Of a DNA stretch of 64,000 nt, positions 1 through 12,300 are shown piece by piece. Below the pieces are notes generated by a model. It searched no databases. It saw only the letters and a list, made by a program, of their open reading frames with translations, and was not told the DNA's origin. Every line of letters begins with the position of its first letter. Position 1 is the first letter of the stretch. Source of the DNA: Serripes groenlandicus (lineage: Eukaryota > Mollusca > Bivalvia > Cardiida > Cardiidae). The DNA is taken from positions 12,031,933-12,095,932 of the forward strand of contig JASEVX010000010.1 in the NCBI GenBank assembly GCA_031761405.1, in the 5' to 3' direction. Position numbers and translations under genes: made by a program.

Positions 1-35
1 TGGTGCTTATCGAGATAAACGTATAAATTGTTATT

Positions 36-155
36 TACCCATCCCCCACATAAAGATATATTTGGACGCATCTGCCGCAGACATCATTTTAAAACACTTT
101 TACTAAAGGAGATGTAACTCATGATGAGCAACTTCTCCTTTTGCCACAATGATTA
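36..155. mobile_element. TTAA-type palindromic MITE, degraded copy
   Basis: The left end resembles the family terminus (TTACCCATCCC), followed by the internal landmarks CTGCCGCAGAC and a central palindrome built on CTCATGATGAG. The right half is lost. Same family as the better copies at 35020, 45878, 55845 and 62530. Confidence 0.6.
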
Positions 156-265
156 TAAATTTAGTCTCAACAGAGCCTTCACTTTTACTGGTCCACATGT
201 AACATAGCTCTGGATGCATCTACTGACTAAAACAAGTGTAGTGATTCTACTATGGTTACGCCCAC

Positions 266-533
266 ATATGAGCCGTCCCGCGAGAAAACCAACATTGTGG
301 TCTCTGCGTAAAGTATAGACCCGAATCAGCCTAAGCATGCCGCGCAGGCTAACCCGGACAGACATTATTTGCCTCCTGTGGATTTACTGTTTCAGAAATC
401 ATTATGCTATAGCTATATTCCCCTGGGACGGAATGTGTCGGCCCGGATCAGTCTGCGCGGACTGCGCAGGCTGATCTTGGTGCATACATTACGCAGAAGC
501 CATAACGTTGGTTTTCTTGGGGACGTCTCATAT
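266..533. mobile_element. MITE family B (ATGAGCCGTCCCGCGAG ends), copy 1
   Basis: About 268 bp. Imperfect terminal inverted repeats start ATATGAGCCGTCCCGCGAG on the left and end GGGGACGTCTCATAT on the right. Inside are GC-rich palindromic blocks (GCATGCCGCGCAGGCT, CTGCGCGGACTGCGCAGG) separated by GCCTCCTGTGGATTTACTG. Four more copies lie at 40610, 51053, 55059 and 58823. Short open frames in both directions here are a by-product of the palindromic structure, not genes. Confidence 0.8.
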
Positions 534-814
534 ATATTAGTGACATCGTAATGAAGTTGCAATATCATGCCATTAGTTAAGGAGGTGAAAATGATTCGAT
601 ACATTAAACCATATCTCGCAATGGAGATCACGCCTGAACACGCATTTAAACAATTTTATGATCAATGTAAACAAACAGCAGATATATCGACGGTAGATAA
701 GCCTGTGCTAAATATGTTACCCATTAAAAATCAAGCATTTACTTACTGTGCGTTTTTATTGATTTAGGCTACCTGAGCACATACTCGTGCAGTCTGATCT
801 TTGTTTATACTGTG

Positions 815-960
815 ATCGTCTCAGTCATGTAATGGTTAGAGCATGAGTCAAGGATTCGATCCCCGGTCGGGTTTAAAAAGCTGGAAGAGGCTTCCCTTCT
901 TTGCGTTTAGGGTCGCTGGGATAGCACGAGGACGGATAAACTGCTAGCACTAATGGTAGT
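815..960 (+). mobile_element. tRNA-headed SINE, degraded
   Basis: B-box-like GGATTCGATCCCCGGTCGGGT (850-871 region) preceded by an A-box-like TAATGGTTAGAGCA, followed by the body seen in other copies (CTTCCCTTCTTTGCG...GGGTCGCTGGG). Compare the better copy at 56165-56425. Confidence 0.6.
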
Positions 961-984
961 ATACCCAAGAAACTATTTGTGCTT

Positions 985-1118
985 AAAGGCATAATTGCTC
1001 ATGATGAGCAATATCTCATTTTTGTCACATATTTTTCAAAACTATTCAATATTCATTTTTTCATATTTTTCTTAAATTTCTTTCTGCTGCAGATTTGTTG
1101 TATGAAGGAAATGGTTAA
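985..1118. mobile_element. TTAA-type palindromic MITE, partial copy
   Basis: Central palindrome TTGCTCATGATGAGCAA, then CTGCTGCAGATTTGTTGTATG and a right terminus GGAAATGGTTAA typical of the family. The left end is not recognisable. Confidence 0.6.
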
Positions 1119-2107
1119 GTTTCTATTGAACGCACCCGTGATATCACTAAACTGCATTGCGCAACTGTCACTGAAATTATTGCAATGTAATTTGCTTTCG
1201 TGCTTGATCAACACTTTCCCAGACAAAGACGTTATTTGACTTCTTCACAGCAGAAGAAAACGTAGAAAGTTTTAAGAAAGAGAACTTTCTCCTTATCCCA
1301 AAATGTTTTTAAATTTAAATAAAAATTGCAATTCAACTTGTTTACTGACCAGCAGTTTATCCGTAAATTTTAAAACCAAACTTGATTATATCTCATGTTA
1401 TCATTAATACAAGTCATGCAATCTCGAACTCATATGAGCGGCTTCTGTTGACTTGGTCTTAATACATCCACTTACAGTGAATACTCAGGTGAGTCTGGGC
1501 ATACGCACATGCTCATCATAACATTCACTCTCCGGCTATATATGATATATAGTCCTAAATGCGTCTCCGGATTAAATGCTAGACATATAGCCCCATTTGT
1601 TGTACGCCAAAGTCACATTACAGGATATCAAATCAGAGAGGCAATATGACCCCAAATCGCTAGACGCGGCTTCAATGATTTAAAGATCCCATAACAGTTT
1701 TCCGTTGCTCGATACAGCCTACCTACCCCGTTATTTTGTTTACTTTATTTAAGAATAAGGTATATATGGTCAAGAATACGTACGGTTCTGTGAGACAATG
1801 CTCCAGTAATATCGGTGTATTTATTCACTTCTACCTACTAGTTAACGGTAAAATTCTATTGTGTGTGTGTGTAGGTACCACTTAAAATATATGTTTTCGT
1901 CGTTGTCGTTCTATCTAAAACCAACATTTTATGTTTTTTCAATTGATTTTGATATCTGTTACCTGTAACGTGAACGTTTCTTATGCTATCCGGAGCACCT
2001 TTACGGCATAGCTTACTATATACAGTACAGTTCATAGACGAGAATCAGTCTTAGGTGTATTGGTTGGGACCACGGGTCGGATTTACGAAATTTGGTATTA
2101 TATGGAT
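1119..2107. other. non-coding stretch upstream of the NRF-6 gene
   Basis: No coding region, RNA gene or clear repeat boundary seen. It holds a short (TG)n run near 1860. Confidence 0.4.
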
Positions 2108-2275
2108 CATAATAATAATAATAACAATAATAATAATAATAATATTAATAATAATAATAATAACAATAACAATAATAACAATTATGATAACAAATAATAA
2201 TATTGATAATTATTATAATAATAATAGTAATAATCATCATCATAGCAATAATGATAATAATTATAAAGATAATAA
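2108..2275. repeat. degenerate (AAT)n microsatellite
   Basis: About 165 bp of AATAATAAC/AATAAT trinucleotide repeat. It produces a low-complexity open frame rich in Ile and Asn that is not a gene. Confidence 0.9.
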
Positions 2276-2990
2276 TAAAGTACACCAATATCTTATCTTG
2301 ACAGCCATTTCTTTTTTTATTATTTATGATTTACAAATGTTCGTTCGATGGCAAGGTCCCTTTTATTACAAGCAATGAAAATTTTCGAAGTCCTAAGCGT
2401 TATAATTTAAGTTATGTTACACACTTTTTGCCAGAAGATGCATCTATAGCTATTTTACTTGTTGATGCACAGTAGAGGCTCCGCTGTGACAATGTGAACA
2501 TAGGTTTACCCGAGTCTTTTCGTGCACAGAAGCAACAGCACACAAATCGCCAGACTCAGTACAAATAGTTATTTTTACGGTTATTCTATTCAAAATTGAT
2601 TCCAATGTCGTAAAATGTAAGCATGATAAATGTCTAAAATAAATAAATAAATATATTGTACCTGTATACAGGTTATATTTATTTTCCCGTCCACAGATAA
2701 AAATCGGAACAAGATGAAGAGATTAAAACTAGGACGTAGTACTGTACCGTCTCTTTTTTAAAAACATCACTTTCTAGAAACGTTCGTCAAACACGCATTA
2801 TAATCATAAGTAATGTTTTCCTTCCAATGTGAACAGTTGGAAAATTGCATGGCATCAGCTTTTATGTAAGTTGCACGCATTAACACGCGTTTTAATTTGA
2901 TATTTAAGCTAAGGAAAATAACCTTCTTTGCGGCAAAGTCTTTTAAATACCTTTTATTTATTAAATATTTCAGGATAGCACAGATTCAAA

Positions 2991-3318
2991 ATGCGACACA
3001 TACACCTTTTCAACTCGCCTTGGTTCCTATGGGCTATGCTTACCACGGCATGTGTTTTGAACGTCGTTCATTCACAAAATGACAATCTGACGAGCTTACT
3101 GAGTTCCAACTCTTCGGCGCCCGATATTTTGGGGATTCTGAACAGTCTCGATATACAGAAAATGATCGGTGATATGCAAAGGGACGGGACTCTTGAACAA
3201 TTAGCGGGCATGCTAGCAACGGGATCTACAGATGGCTTAAACGTTAACGGAAAATGTTTGAGTGATGTTTTAACAATGATACAAGGTGTATCAAACACGA
3301 ACTTGTGGGCACTAAAGA
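2991..3318 (+). CDS. nrf-6: NRF-6 exon 1: signal peptide and start of NRF domain
   Basis: The ATG follows an acceptor-like TTTCAG (2968-2973). Residues 1-28 have a hydrophobic core (WFLWAMLTTACVLNVV) and a probable cleavage before QND. The exon continues with LLSSNSS, a Leu-rich amphipathic stretch, GKCLSDVLTM and ends WALK. The donor is GTAAGT; it ends one base into a codon. Confidence 0.9.
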
Positions 3319-6300
3319 GTAAGTTAAACGTTTTCTAGTTCTTTTCATCATTTTTGACATGTTTCTTTGTCTGATGCTTAAACATGTTTAGTTCCTCATT
3401 TTCTATAGCGTTTATAGATCTGATGTTTTTTAAAGTTTCCTACTGCATGTGGAAGAGCTTAATATTGTTTTACTGGTGAGTTTTAACTTCACGAGACCAA
3501 TTGTTTACCGGGTTTACCTATTATAAATGTTTTGCCTCCCTTTTTAATTGAACATATCTAAAGAACGATATGGAATATATAGTCAAATCATTTGAAAATA
3601 TTAAGAAGATATATTGACCGCGCCCAATACACCCGAAAATAGGTAAATACGGTACCATCGTGAATGTTTGAAATTTGTATTAATAAAAAGACTGAATAAT
3701 ATAAATATTCATGAAGATATTCACTGTCGACGGATGCAATAAGAACAATTATGGAAGAGAATTTTAATGTCCAAGCGTTTAAAAAGAAAACCTCATTGCT
3801 TTGTAATCTTCAGACTGAAATGGCAATAGTTAAATCAAAGTACTGCGGGGCTGACGGCCTGGGGGCTGCAGGAAGGATCAATCCAATGCTTAAAAATGTT
3901 TGATGGAGCACATATATAGTTCCTCATTTTCTATAACGTTTATATATCTGATGTTTGGTAATGTTCCTACTGCATGTGAAAGAGTCTACATATTGTTTTA
4001 CTGTTGAATTTTAACTTCACGGACGCAATTGTTTACTTGGCTCAACCTATTGCGAACATATCTAAAAAACGATATGAAATATATAGTCAAATCATTTGAG
4101 AATATTGAATATATATATGGACCGCGCCGAATGCACAATAACATAGGTTAATACGGTACCATCGTGAATGTTTGTAATATTGTATAAATAGCGAGGCTGG
4201 ATAATGTGAATATTCACGAATATGCGAGAAAACAATATTAAAGAGAATTTGTTGTCAAAGCGCTTTAAAAAGAACTTCGTTGCCGTTTAATGTTCAGGCT
4301 GAAACTGCAATAGTTCGAAAACGATCAAGTAATATTACCACACATATATGTAGTTTTGCAGATTAACCCATTTCTGATACAAAGAAGTTTAAATAGAGAT
4401 ATACTATTGCGAGAAGCTCCCATATTAAGCGTAGACACTCAACTACAAAACCAATCCGCTTCAACTTGAATGGCGTTTCTAGTCACAGTTATGCAGGAAT
4501 ATATATTACCGCTTGCGTTATAAGACCCCACCAAAGTCAAGTTGTGTGGGAACTCACTACATAGGTTAACACTTCCTATTTAGCGGGGTAATGTTTAAGG
4601 TGTGTAACTCCAGAAAATAGATATTATAGCCAAAGTTTTAAACTGTTCAAAAGTTGTCTTGAAATAATAGAATCATAACATTTAAATAATAATTTCAATT
4701 TCCAGTGCCATAAACATCTAAATAGGGATAATGCTTCATTTTTACTGGGTAGACATATCCAGTTTTCCGACTTTTGTACATTTTCATGACTTTCAATTGA
4801 CAGTTTACTGCCAAAAATAGTTTTAATCACCGTCTAGTGATTTCCTATTGTGATAACACATGTTTTTATCAATCAATCATTTGCTTTATTTGCACATATC
4901 ATTTTACATGTTGTAAGATCAAAATTAACATTGCTAAGGTAATACATATCTTATCGTTCAAATAAATGACATAAACATTTGAGAAAAGTGTAATAAATAT
5001 AGTAAAACTGAGATAAGTTTATTGCGTGAATTAAAAGAAAAGCACACTATTTGGATTTCTAACCGTCTACAGTACCTTTTTTAGATTCGCGTTTTATGTT
5101 GGCCATACATATATATTTACTGAGTTTTCGAAATATACTTATTCTAGCAGTTTGGATCGTTTTTATTAGTAAACATTCTACTACTGAATATGCCGGAGAA
5201 CAATATGAACGATTTAACATTTCGGTGTAAACATTCATGACATGCATACACCTCTAACTGGTTATTGAGTTCACAACTATCTAGCTGAAATACATGTATG
5301 TCCAACAGTTCGCAGCACAGACCCACCACCCAGTACAAATTGTATACTTCATTAGGAGGCATTCTTGTTACCGGTAACATTGTCTAAATGTTTCCCTTTA
5401 GTACAATGTATCTCATGAATTATCCTATATCTTATGTGAAATATATTACCAGTGGAAAACCAAGGCTAAAAAGGGATATCTTTTCTTTATTTGTAATGGC
5501 GGTTTATACCGAACTAAACGCGACAAGAGCATCCAGACCCTGTATTGAAAACCTTTGCGTAATCTTTACTAATTGGGACACTGAACACCGTATACAACAT
5601 ACAAACGAAATGGGATGTTTTATATTATTATGATGTACTTTTCCGTTCTCACAATGCTATAAAATGTCGTCTGATGAAGCAATAATTTAAAATAATTTCA
5701 GTGATAGATGCCATTGGAAAGCCACACAGTGGAATTATATCAGATTTGGACATTAACTGGCTCGGTTCCTACGATGAATGTCTAGATATAAAAGCTATAA
5801 CCTATTCTAACGACACCATGCAGTCGGATCCCGTACATCACTTTGACGGTAAATACTGTCAAATTGGGATCCCAGTGCCCTCTTCACTCGTCCAAAACGT
5901 TAATCCTATGGTATGTATAAAGAGGGTTTTTCAAATAGAATATGACATAAATCTCGTTCAACTATTACATGGTTAATTTATTGCATGACGTTAAACTCTG
6001 TATTCAACAATTGTTTTCAGTTATACTACGAAAGCCAGTTCACATAACCATTTATTACCTGGTTTACTAGGACACGGCTTTCTTCTCCATGCCGCTAGAC
6101 TATTTTAGCCCATTATAGAATACGAATGACGTCAGACACAATGCCTTTCGTTGAGCAACAGAACGAATCGATAGTCGACCGTATGGTCCGTTATGAAATG
6201 ACCGGTTGGTTAACCACCAGCTAGTTAAATGTCTACAAGCCTGATGCATGGCAAAAGGGCTATTGTTCGAGAAATAAACGTGCTAAAGTAACAGAAGATG

Positions 6301-9300
6301 TTGTCTCTTTCAAAAGGGGTGACTGCCAGTATATTAAACAAATACTTCAACTACTTTAATTTCCTGAAATGAATATGCACCAAGAGAGTTATAAGTTGGT
6401 ACATTATTACCAATTCAATGCTTTATTCTTCCATCGTAATCAACGATTACGGGAAATGTTCCTTAAATAAATACGGGGTGTTTGTTTTCAGAGAAATAAA
6501 TGAAATAAGTTAACGAGCAGAAGGCTAGATAGAAGATTATTGTATACTTTGATCAATTTCCTACTATTTTCCAATTGAAAAAGGATGCAGTATCTGTCGA
6601 TATCGTATACTTTGATATTGCACGAAATGTGATACTGCACTCAGATCCTGTCCACGTGCTGCTAAGGACAGACTATTTCCATACAGGAACGTTATAAAGC
6701 GCTCCCGTTCAACCTTTGATGAGTTCAAATACCAGCTAACAATGTTTACATCGTTTGTAGATGACACGAAGTGAAAAATTAATAGGCAAATAAAAAAACA
6801 ATCAGGTTTATTTGTAGCGCTGGCTGTGTGTTAATACATACGTATTTTCTGACGTAATAACGTGACGTGTAGATCAATAATATGGCTGGATTGTAGGTTT
6901 GTTGTACATTTGACATGCGCTATATGGCTGTTTTCATTGTCGTTGACGATCTATATCAATGTTACTCAAATACAAATAACAAACAAATAAAGAGGGATTT
7001 GATAACTGCTAGGATGAATGAGCAAGTGATTGTTGTAAAGGCAGGTCTTCTGATTATTTGTGTCATTCTACGATGTCAATATTTTCAACGCAAGATAGAC
7101 TCTTCGCTTTACTGAACATACTGAGAGGTCAAAGGGGGCATCATATTCGTAATAAAGAACACAAATACCAGAATAAGATAAAAACACGTTCTTAATGAAA
7201 TCCACTATTAGAAAAAGCGTTACACATCATTCTGTTGACGATTCAATTTCGAGTCAAAACCAAATGGGGAACAAAAATGGGGGCCCGTGAATATATATTT
7301 TCCACGACCCTAGCAACCATCGGGAAGAACAATAATTGCTCGACAAATCGTAGATGTTAATTTATCAAAACAATAGTTTATTTTCTAAATGCTCGAAGTG
7401 TATAAAACACACAAAATGACACATTTAAAATGGTCAATATGAAATTATACAATAAAAAGGTTATTGCATGATAATGGGAAACTATTTGGTTGGCTCAACA
7501 CTGTTTTCAAATTAACCTCACAATGTTTCAAGAACACATTCTGGCCTAACATTGTCGGTTGGAGAAGATATAATGAATGCCCTGATAGATCTTTAGGTAC
7601 ATATCTCACAAGAATACCACCTCGGTGGTGTAGTAGTATAGTGTTCACATCGGCTGCGGGTTCGATCCACGGCCAGCTCATAACGAATACATTAAACAAA
7701 AATTGTATCAATGACTTTCCTTCCTTGTCGCTACGACTGTAGCGTTAGCGTTACTACTGACTCGCGGACACACTGTGATATAACTGGAACAATGTGGAAA
7801 TCGGCGTTATATGCCATTCAAACAAACAAAGAAACGTCAGGTCGGTCGAACATTGTCGGCACACATCATAGATATCCTAGCAGAGTTTGATATACATATG
7901 CCACCATTATGATTTTATTAGGACACGCCTCATTTGATGTATTTTTCCCTCATTTCAGTTTGGACTACAAATGGGCAATTTAAAAGTTGGTGTATGCATA
8001 CCTGACGCATGTAATACAGATGAAATGAAGAATATGATGAACTTCGGTAAGAGACAAAAAAAAAAATTACCCAATAAACGAAACAAAAACAACAACAATA
8101 ACAAATAAAAGAAAGATTTTTTTGTTTCGTAATTTACGTCATTTACAAATGATGGCAAATTTGTTATCAATTTTATTTCGATAAAATTCATATTTAAATT
8201 GGGAAAAACGTTCATACCTGAAAGACCCATAGTAGTAGTAGTGGTTAGGTAATATGTTAATCAACCAGGTAAAATATAAGCATAAACTATAACAATTTAT
8301 AAGTAACATTTCAAAACATTGCTATGTATTTTTTGTTGATAAGTTACGTTCGTATTAAAAAGATTCAAATTTATAATACTGTTAAAATACCGTTGAAAAA
8401 TGTTTTGTATTTGACCCCACATTGTGAAACTGTACATCTAAATGTTAATGACAATATGTCGACCCAGAGTGAACGCCTCCAAACACTGAATGTTTTATTC
8501 GAATTGCTTCAAATAACATTGTACTTCATCATACACTGCTTTGAAAACTCCACATGTTCCAGAGATCCATTATTTAATGTAGATATTATATACGGGTGAC
8601 GCACGATAACTCGAGCGTGATATGAATCCAATTATGACTTCGTTGTTTCTTCGAGGGATCGCCGGAAATATGCTAGACTCATGTATGTAGTGTCAGCTTC
8701 GTAATTCATTTATTCTAAAGTATTTATTAGGAAAAGCAATCCAGGAATAACAGAATATCGCGCAAATCGCAAAGCAGAAATTTTTATTTCTACGCTATTT
8801 TCCGAAGAAACATACAGTCCATGAATTAGTTCGAATATAAGGATATACTCGAATTTATTGCGAGTTCACTGTACTTTGTTTGCGTTTATTCCAGGTTGCC
8901 AAATACGTGTTTAATGATGTATAAGATAAGGTAATAAAAAACAGCACATTAAAAGTTCTACGCTGTTTACCAAAGATAGATAGGTTCCATGTATTGGTTC
9001 GAGTTAAATGAATTATTTGAATCGAATTAGCCCTTGTTCGAATTATCTGTACTTTATTTTCAGTTGCCAAATACGTGTTTAATGCTTCGTCGGAGTACGA
9101 ACCCGAGGCCCAATGTCACGACGGTATGGAGGTTGAAACAAAGACGATCGTAGCAATGTAATCCTTTTTTTTTTAAATACATGTTATTATATCCTGACAC
9201 ACCGCAAATGTTGGTCTGTCTAATGAATGCATGGTGTGTCTGAGTTACATATGCACCTTTTCGAGCGAACTTCTTCGTCAATAATAAAGATATTTAAATG

Positions 9301-12300
9301 GAACTTTAAACATGTGATAATCATCAAAGTGCAATACATGAATTTGGATAACAGACGTTCAGGCACTCTCGAATGGTCTCCCTTAGATATTTTACTTAAC
9401 ACTATCAAAGCAGTTAGTTACTCTAAACTTCTCCGTTTGTGACAATTCTAGTTCAATCTACTGTGTACTTTGACAACTGAACGATTGTATATTTGGAAGA
9501 CTATAGCTCATAGTTGCACGAGTAGAGAAACACAGTCCTATTCTATACTTGTCTATGTTTACTGTATGGTTACTAATGGATTCAAGCACCGTTTACATTT
9601 AATAGCGACACGATACCCATGAACAGATTGAAGACCATGGCGAACCTGTGTCGAGCATCTGCACAGTCTAACCACAGCCTTCACTGTTAAAGGCCTGATT
9701 TACAAAAGAAATTTGAGAGCAGCCATATTGTTATGCCCATATATGTTCATGTATTGTAATGGAGATGCAAACACTTATTTCGACTCGATAGTTAAAGATA
9801 TTGACAAAAGATATTTCAGTAGAAATGTACAAAGTACCGTTGGTGTTCTAGTCGTTCTATTCAATTTAATTCAATTCATTTATTTAGCAATAAGTACATC
9901 ATACTTTTTACAATAACATAATTGCAATGAAAAGACAAAAAAGGCAGGAAATTATGCGAGAAGCCTAAAAGCAAAGTATAAAATACAATACAACATCTTA
10001 TCTTTCAGTTACTTAATTATATTTGACCAAGTATAAGAGTATATTTTCAAATACATGCACTTGTTTCGCTGTTCAATGTATGTAGTGCAGATACAAAGGA
10101 AGTGATATTCGTTCCAATCAATTTATTGACAGGCTTTGCACAGTCTTTCGTTTATTTTATTTTCATTTTTCGATCTACCATTTCCAATTTCTAGCTAATG
10201 AGATGAAACTCTGAATTTACAAAGTGCGACTTTATAAATTTATATTTAGCGGTAAAATCTAGATATAATTGAAATATTAAATCATATTTAAACATGCAGT
10301 AAGTAGTTAATTTGTGGGTACATTGTGGGAATATTTACATACAAGCTTTGAGAATATTGATCATGAATTCTTTGTTTAGAGTGCATATAATTGATACTTC
10401 CAATATCTTCCAATATCTTAATGCATCCAAATGTTATTTTAAATCTATCTTATCATAAAAATCCAAGTTTAATTAATTGTAATTAATACGACTATATGTG
10501 TCCTTATTTAACATACAACATATCATTTTTAGTAGTTTGGTGTTATAGAGTTGGAGAATTTGTTTTCCAATATCGAATCATGTTGCGCTTTCTGATGACA
10601 TTTGAAGGAACTCCATATAATGCAGTCAGATTTGTTGATCGTTTGACGCATACTACTTTTCTACCAAATGTCGTGTCAATGGATTCTTCTTCGACACCGT
10701 CATCATTAAAACCGTATCTCCGATGTATACATTAAAACAGGTAAAACTAAATAATCGAACAATTTGCACTTGTCTGAAGGGTTAAAGACATATCTACTGA
10801 ATATTGAAAAATTCTGTACTATTTAATCAAAGCATATTATTATGTTTAGATGTGATAAACCAATGATATAATTATGAAGGTTGATCATTCTATGTTTCTG
10901 TTAGCTATACACTTTAACCATTAGTTCCAAATGCATTAAAACTTGGTCGCCAATTAATTTGGTTAACTCTTTCCAAGTTGCAGACGAATGTTGACTATCT
11001 TCAGCTGACGACTTTCTGAAATATTATGGCAAATGAAGAAATTGCTCATCATGAGCAATTTCTCCATTTGGCACAAAGTTTCCAACGCTACTCAATAATT
11101 ACACATTTGTGACGGTTTAACTCGTAACGTTTTTGTGTATGTGGTGTTAAGTAATATTTCGTCAATCTACAGCGTCATTCTATCGCTACTCGGTGTTGTT
11201 GTTGTCATTGGGACCCTCTATGACATCTGTCTGAGATTGAAAAAGAAGCCAGAGATCGAAGAACGTGAACACGTTACAGAGAATACAGAGAAACATACCA
11301 ACGGCGACCTGAACCTCGGAGACATTAAGGTCGATTTGAGTATTATTGATGGTGGAATAGTTAATGGTAACTTGGATATAAAGGAGACGGCGAATGGAGA
11401 TTTAACGGTACATAACACAAAACCGCAGAGTGTCAAACCAAAACCTTCGGAGGAACGAAGTATGTATTATAAAAATCATCACATAATATTTAGATCATTT
11501 TGGTTAAACCCGTTCGCATGGGAAATCGGCCATGGATATCTTGTTACACGCGAGAGGTAAACCTACCAGCGTAAATAGTTCAGGCAGCGTTATATATGAT
11601 TGGTTGCTCAATCTGAAGACCAGCCTAATTTCTTCACGTGATTAGTTGAATTTCAACTCCTTATATTGCCTTTGGATCAATAGAAGAAATTTTAAAATCG
11701 TATAGGAATATATAGTTATCAACGCGATACTTGCAATAAAAACGAGCATCCCGGAAACATGTTACAGATATTTGCACCATGATACCTACAGTAATACTCA
11801 ATAAAAACCCTAATTTGCAGCAGTCACTGAGACGATTAATTTGAATACCCACGACATAGATTTTAAACGTAAAATTGCGAAAGTCTAAACCTAAATGACA
11901 CCGCTTATTAAGAACCCTACAGAAATAAGTGTTGGAAATGGGAATAGTTTCAAAGGAACATTAAGCAAATATTGTGTTCGATTATTGCAAATTATTGATA
12001 CACTCAAGCTATTTCGGACTCATGTCTTGTTATTGTACTTTTAATGTTTAACTCTTCTATATTCGAGTTGTAACATTGTGGTATTACACGGTGCAATGTC
12101 AAGTCACCGACGATAACCCGAAATGGATTACACACCTTGGGTTACTCGTAGTCCAATCATAGCATCTTCTTTTGATCAATTGAGACAACATAGTTAAAAA
12201 TATGTTCATAACTCTAACATATAAATACAAAAATGAAGCTTAAATAGTTCATTGCTGAGTATGTCAGGTTAGATGCGTTGAGAAACAAAAGCTTTCTTTG

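Noticed and set aside
153..551. Overlapping open frames on both strands near the left edge
   Set aside because: They lie in MITE family B; the similar Leu-Arg-rich translations recur in other copies of the element.
2055..2378. 107-residue open frame rich in Ile and Asn
   Set aside because: Translation of an (AAT)n repeat; no domain and no splice context.
8893..8925. Second copy of NRF-6 exon 4 start as an alternative exon
   Set aside because: It meets an in-frame stop after about 10 codons and lacks the Cys-containing part; a decayed duplicate fits better.
9713..9916. 67-residue frame as the missing NRF-6 exon
   Set aside because: No NRF-like residues, no suitable acceptor and donor in the required phases.
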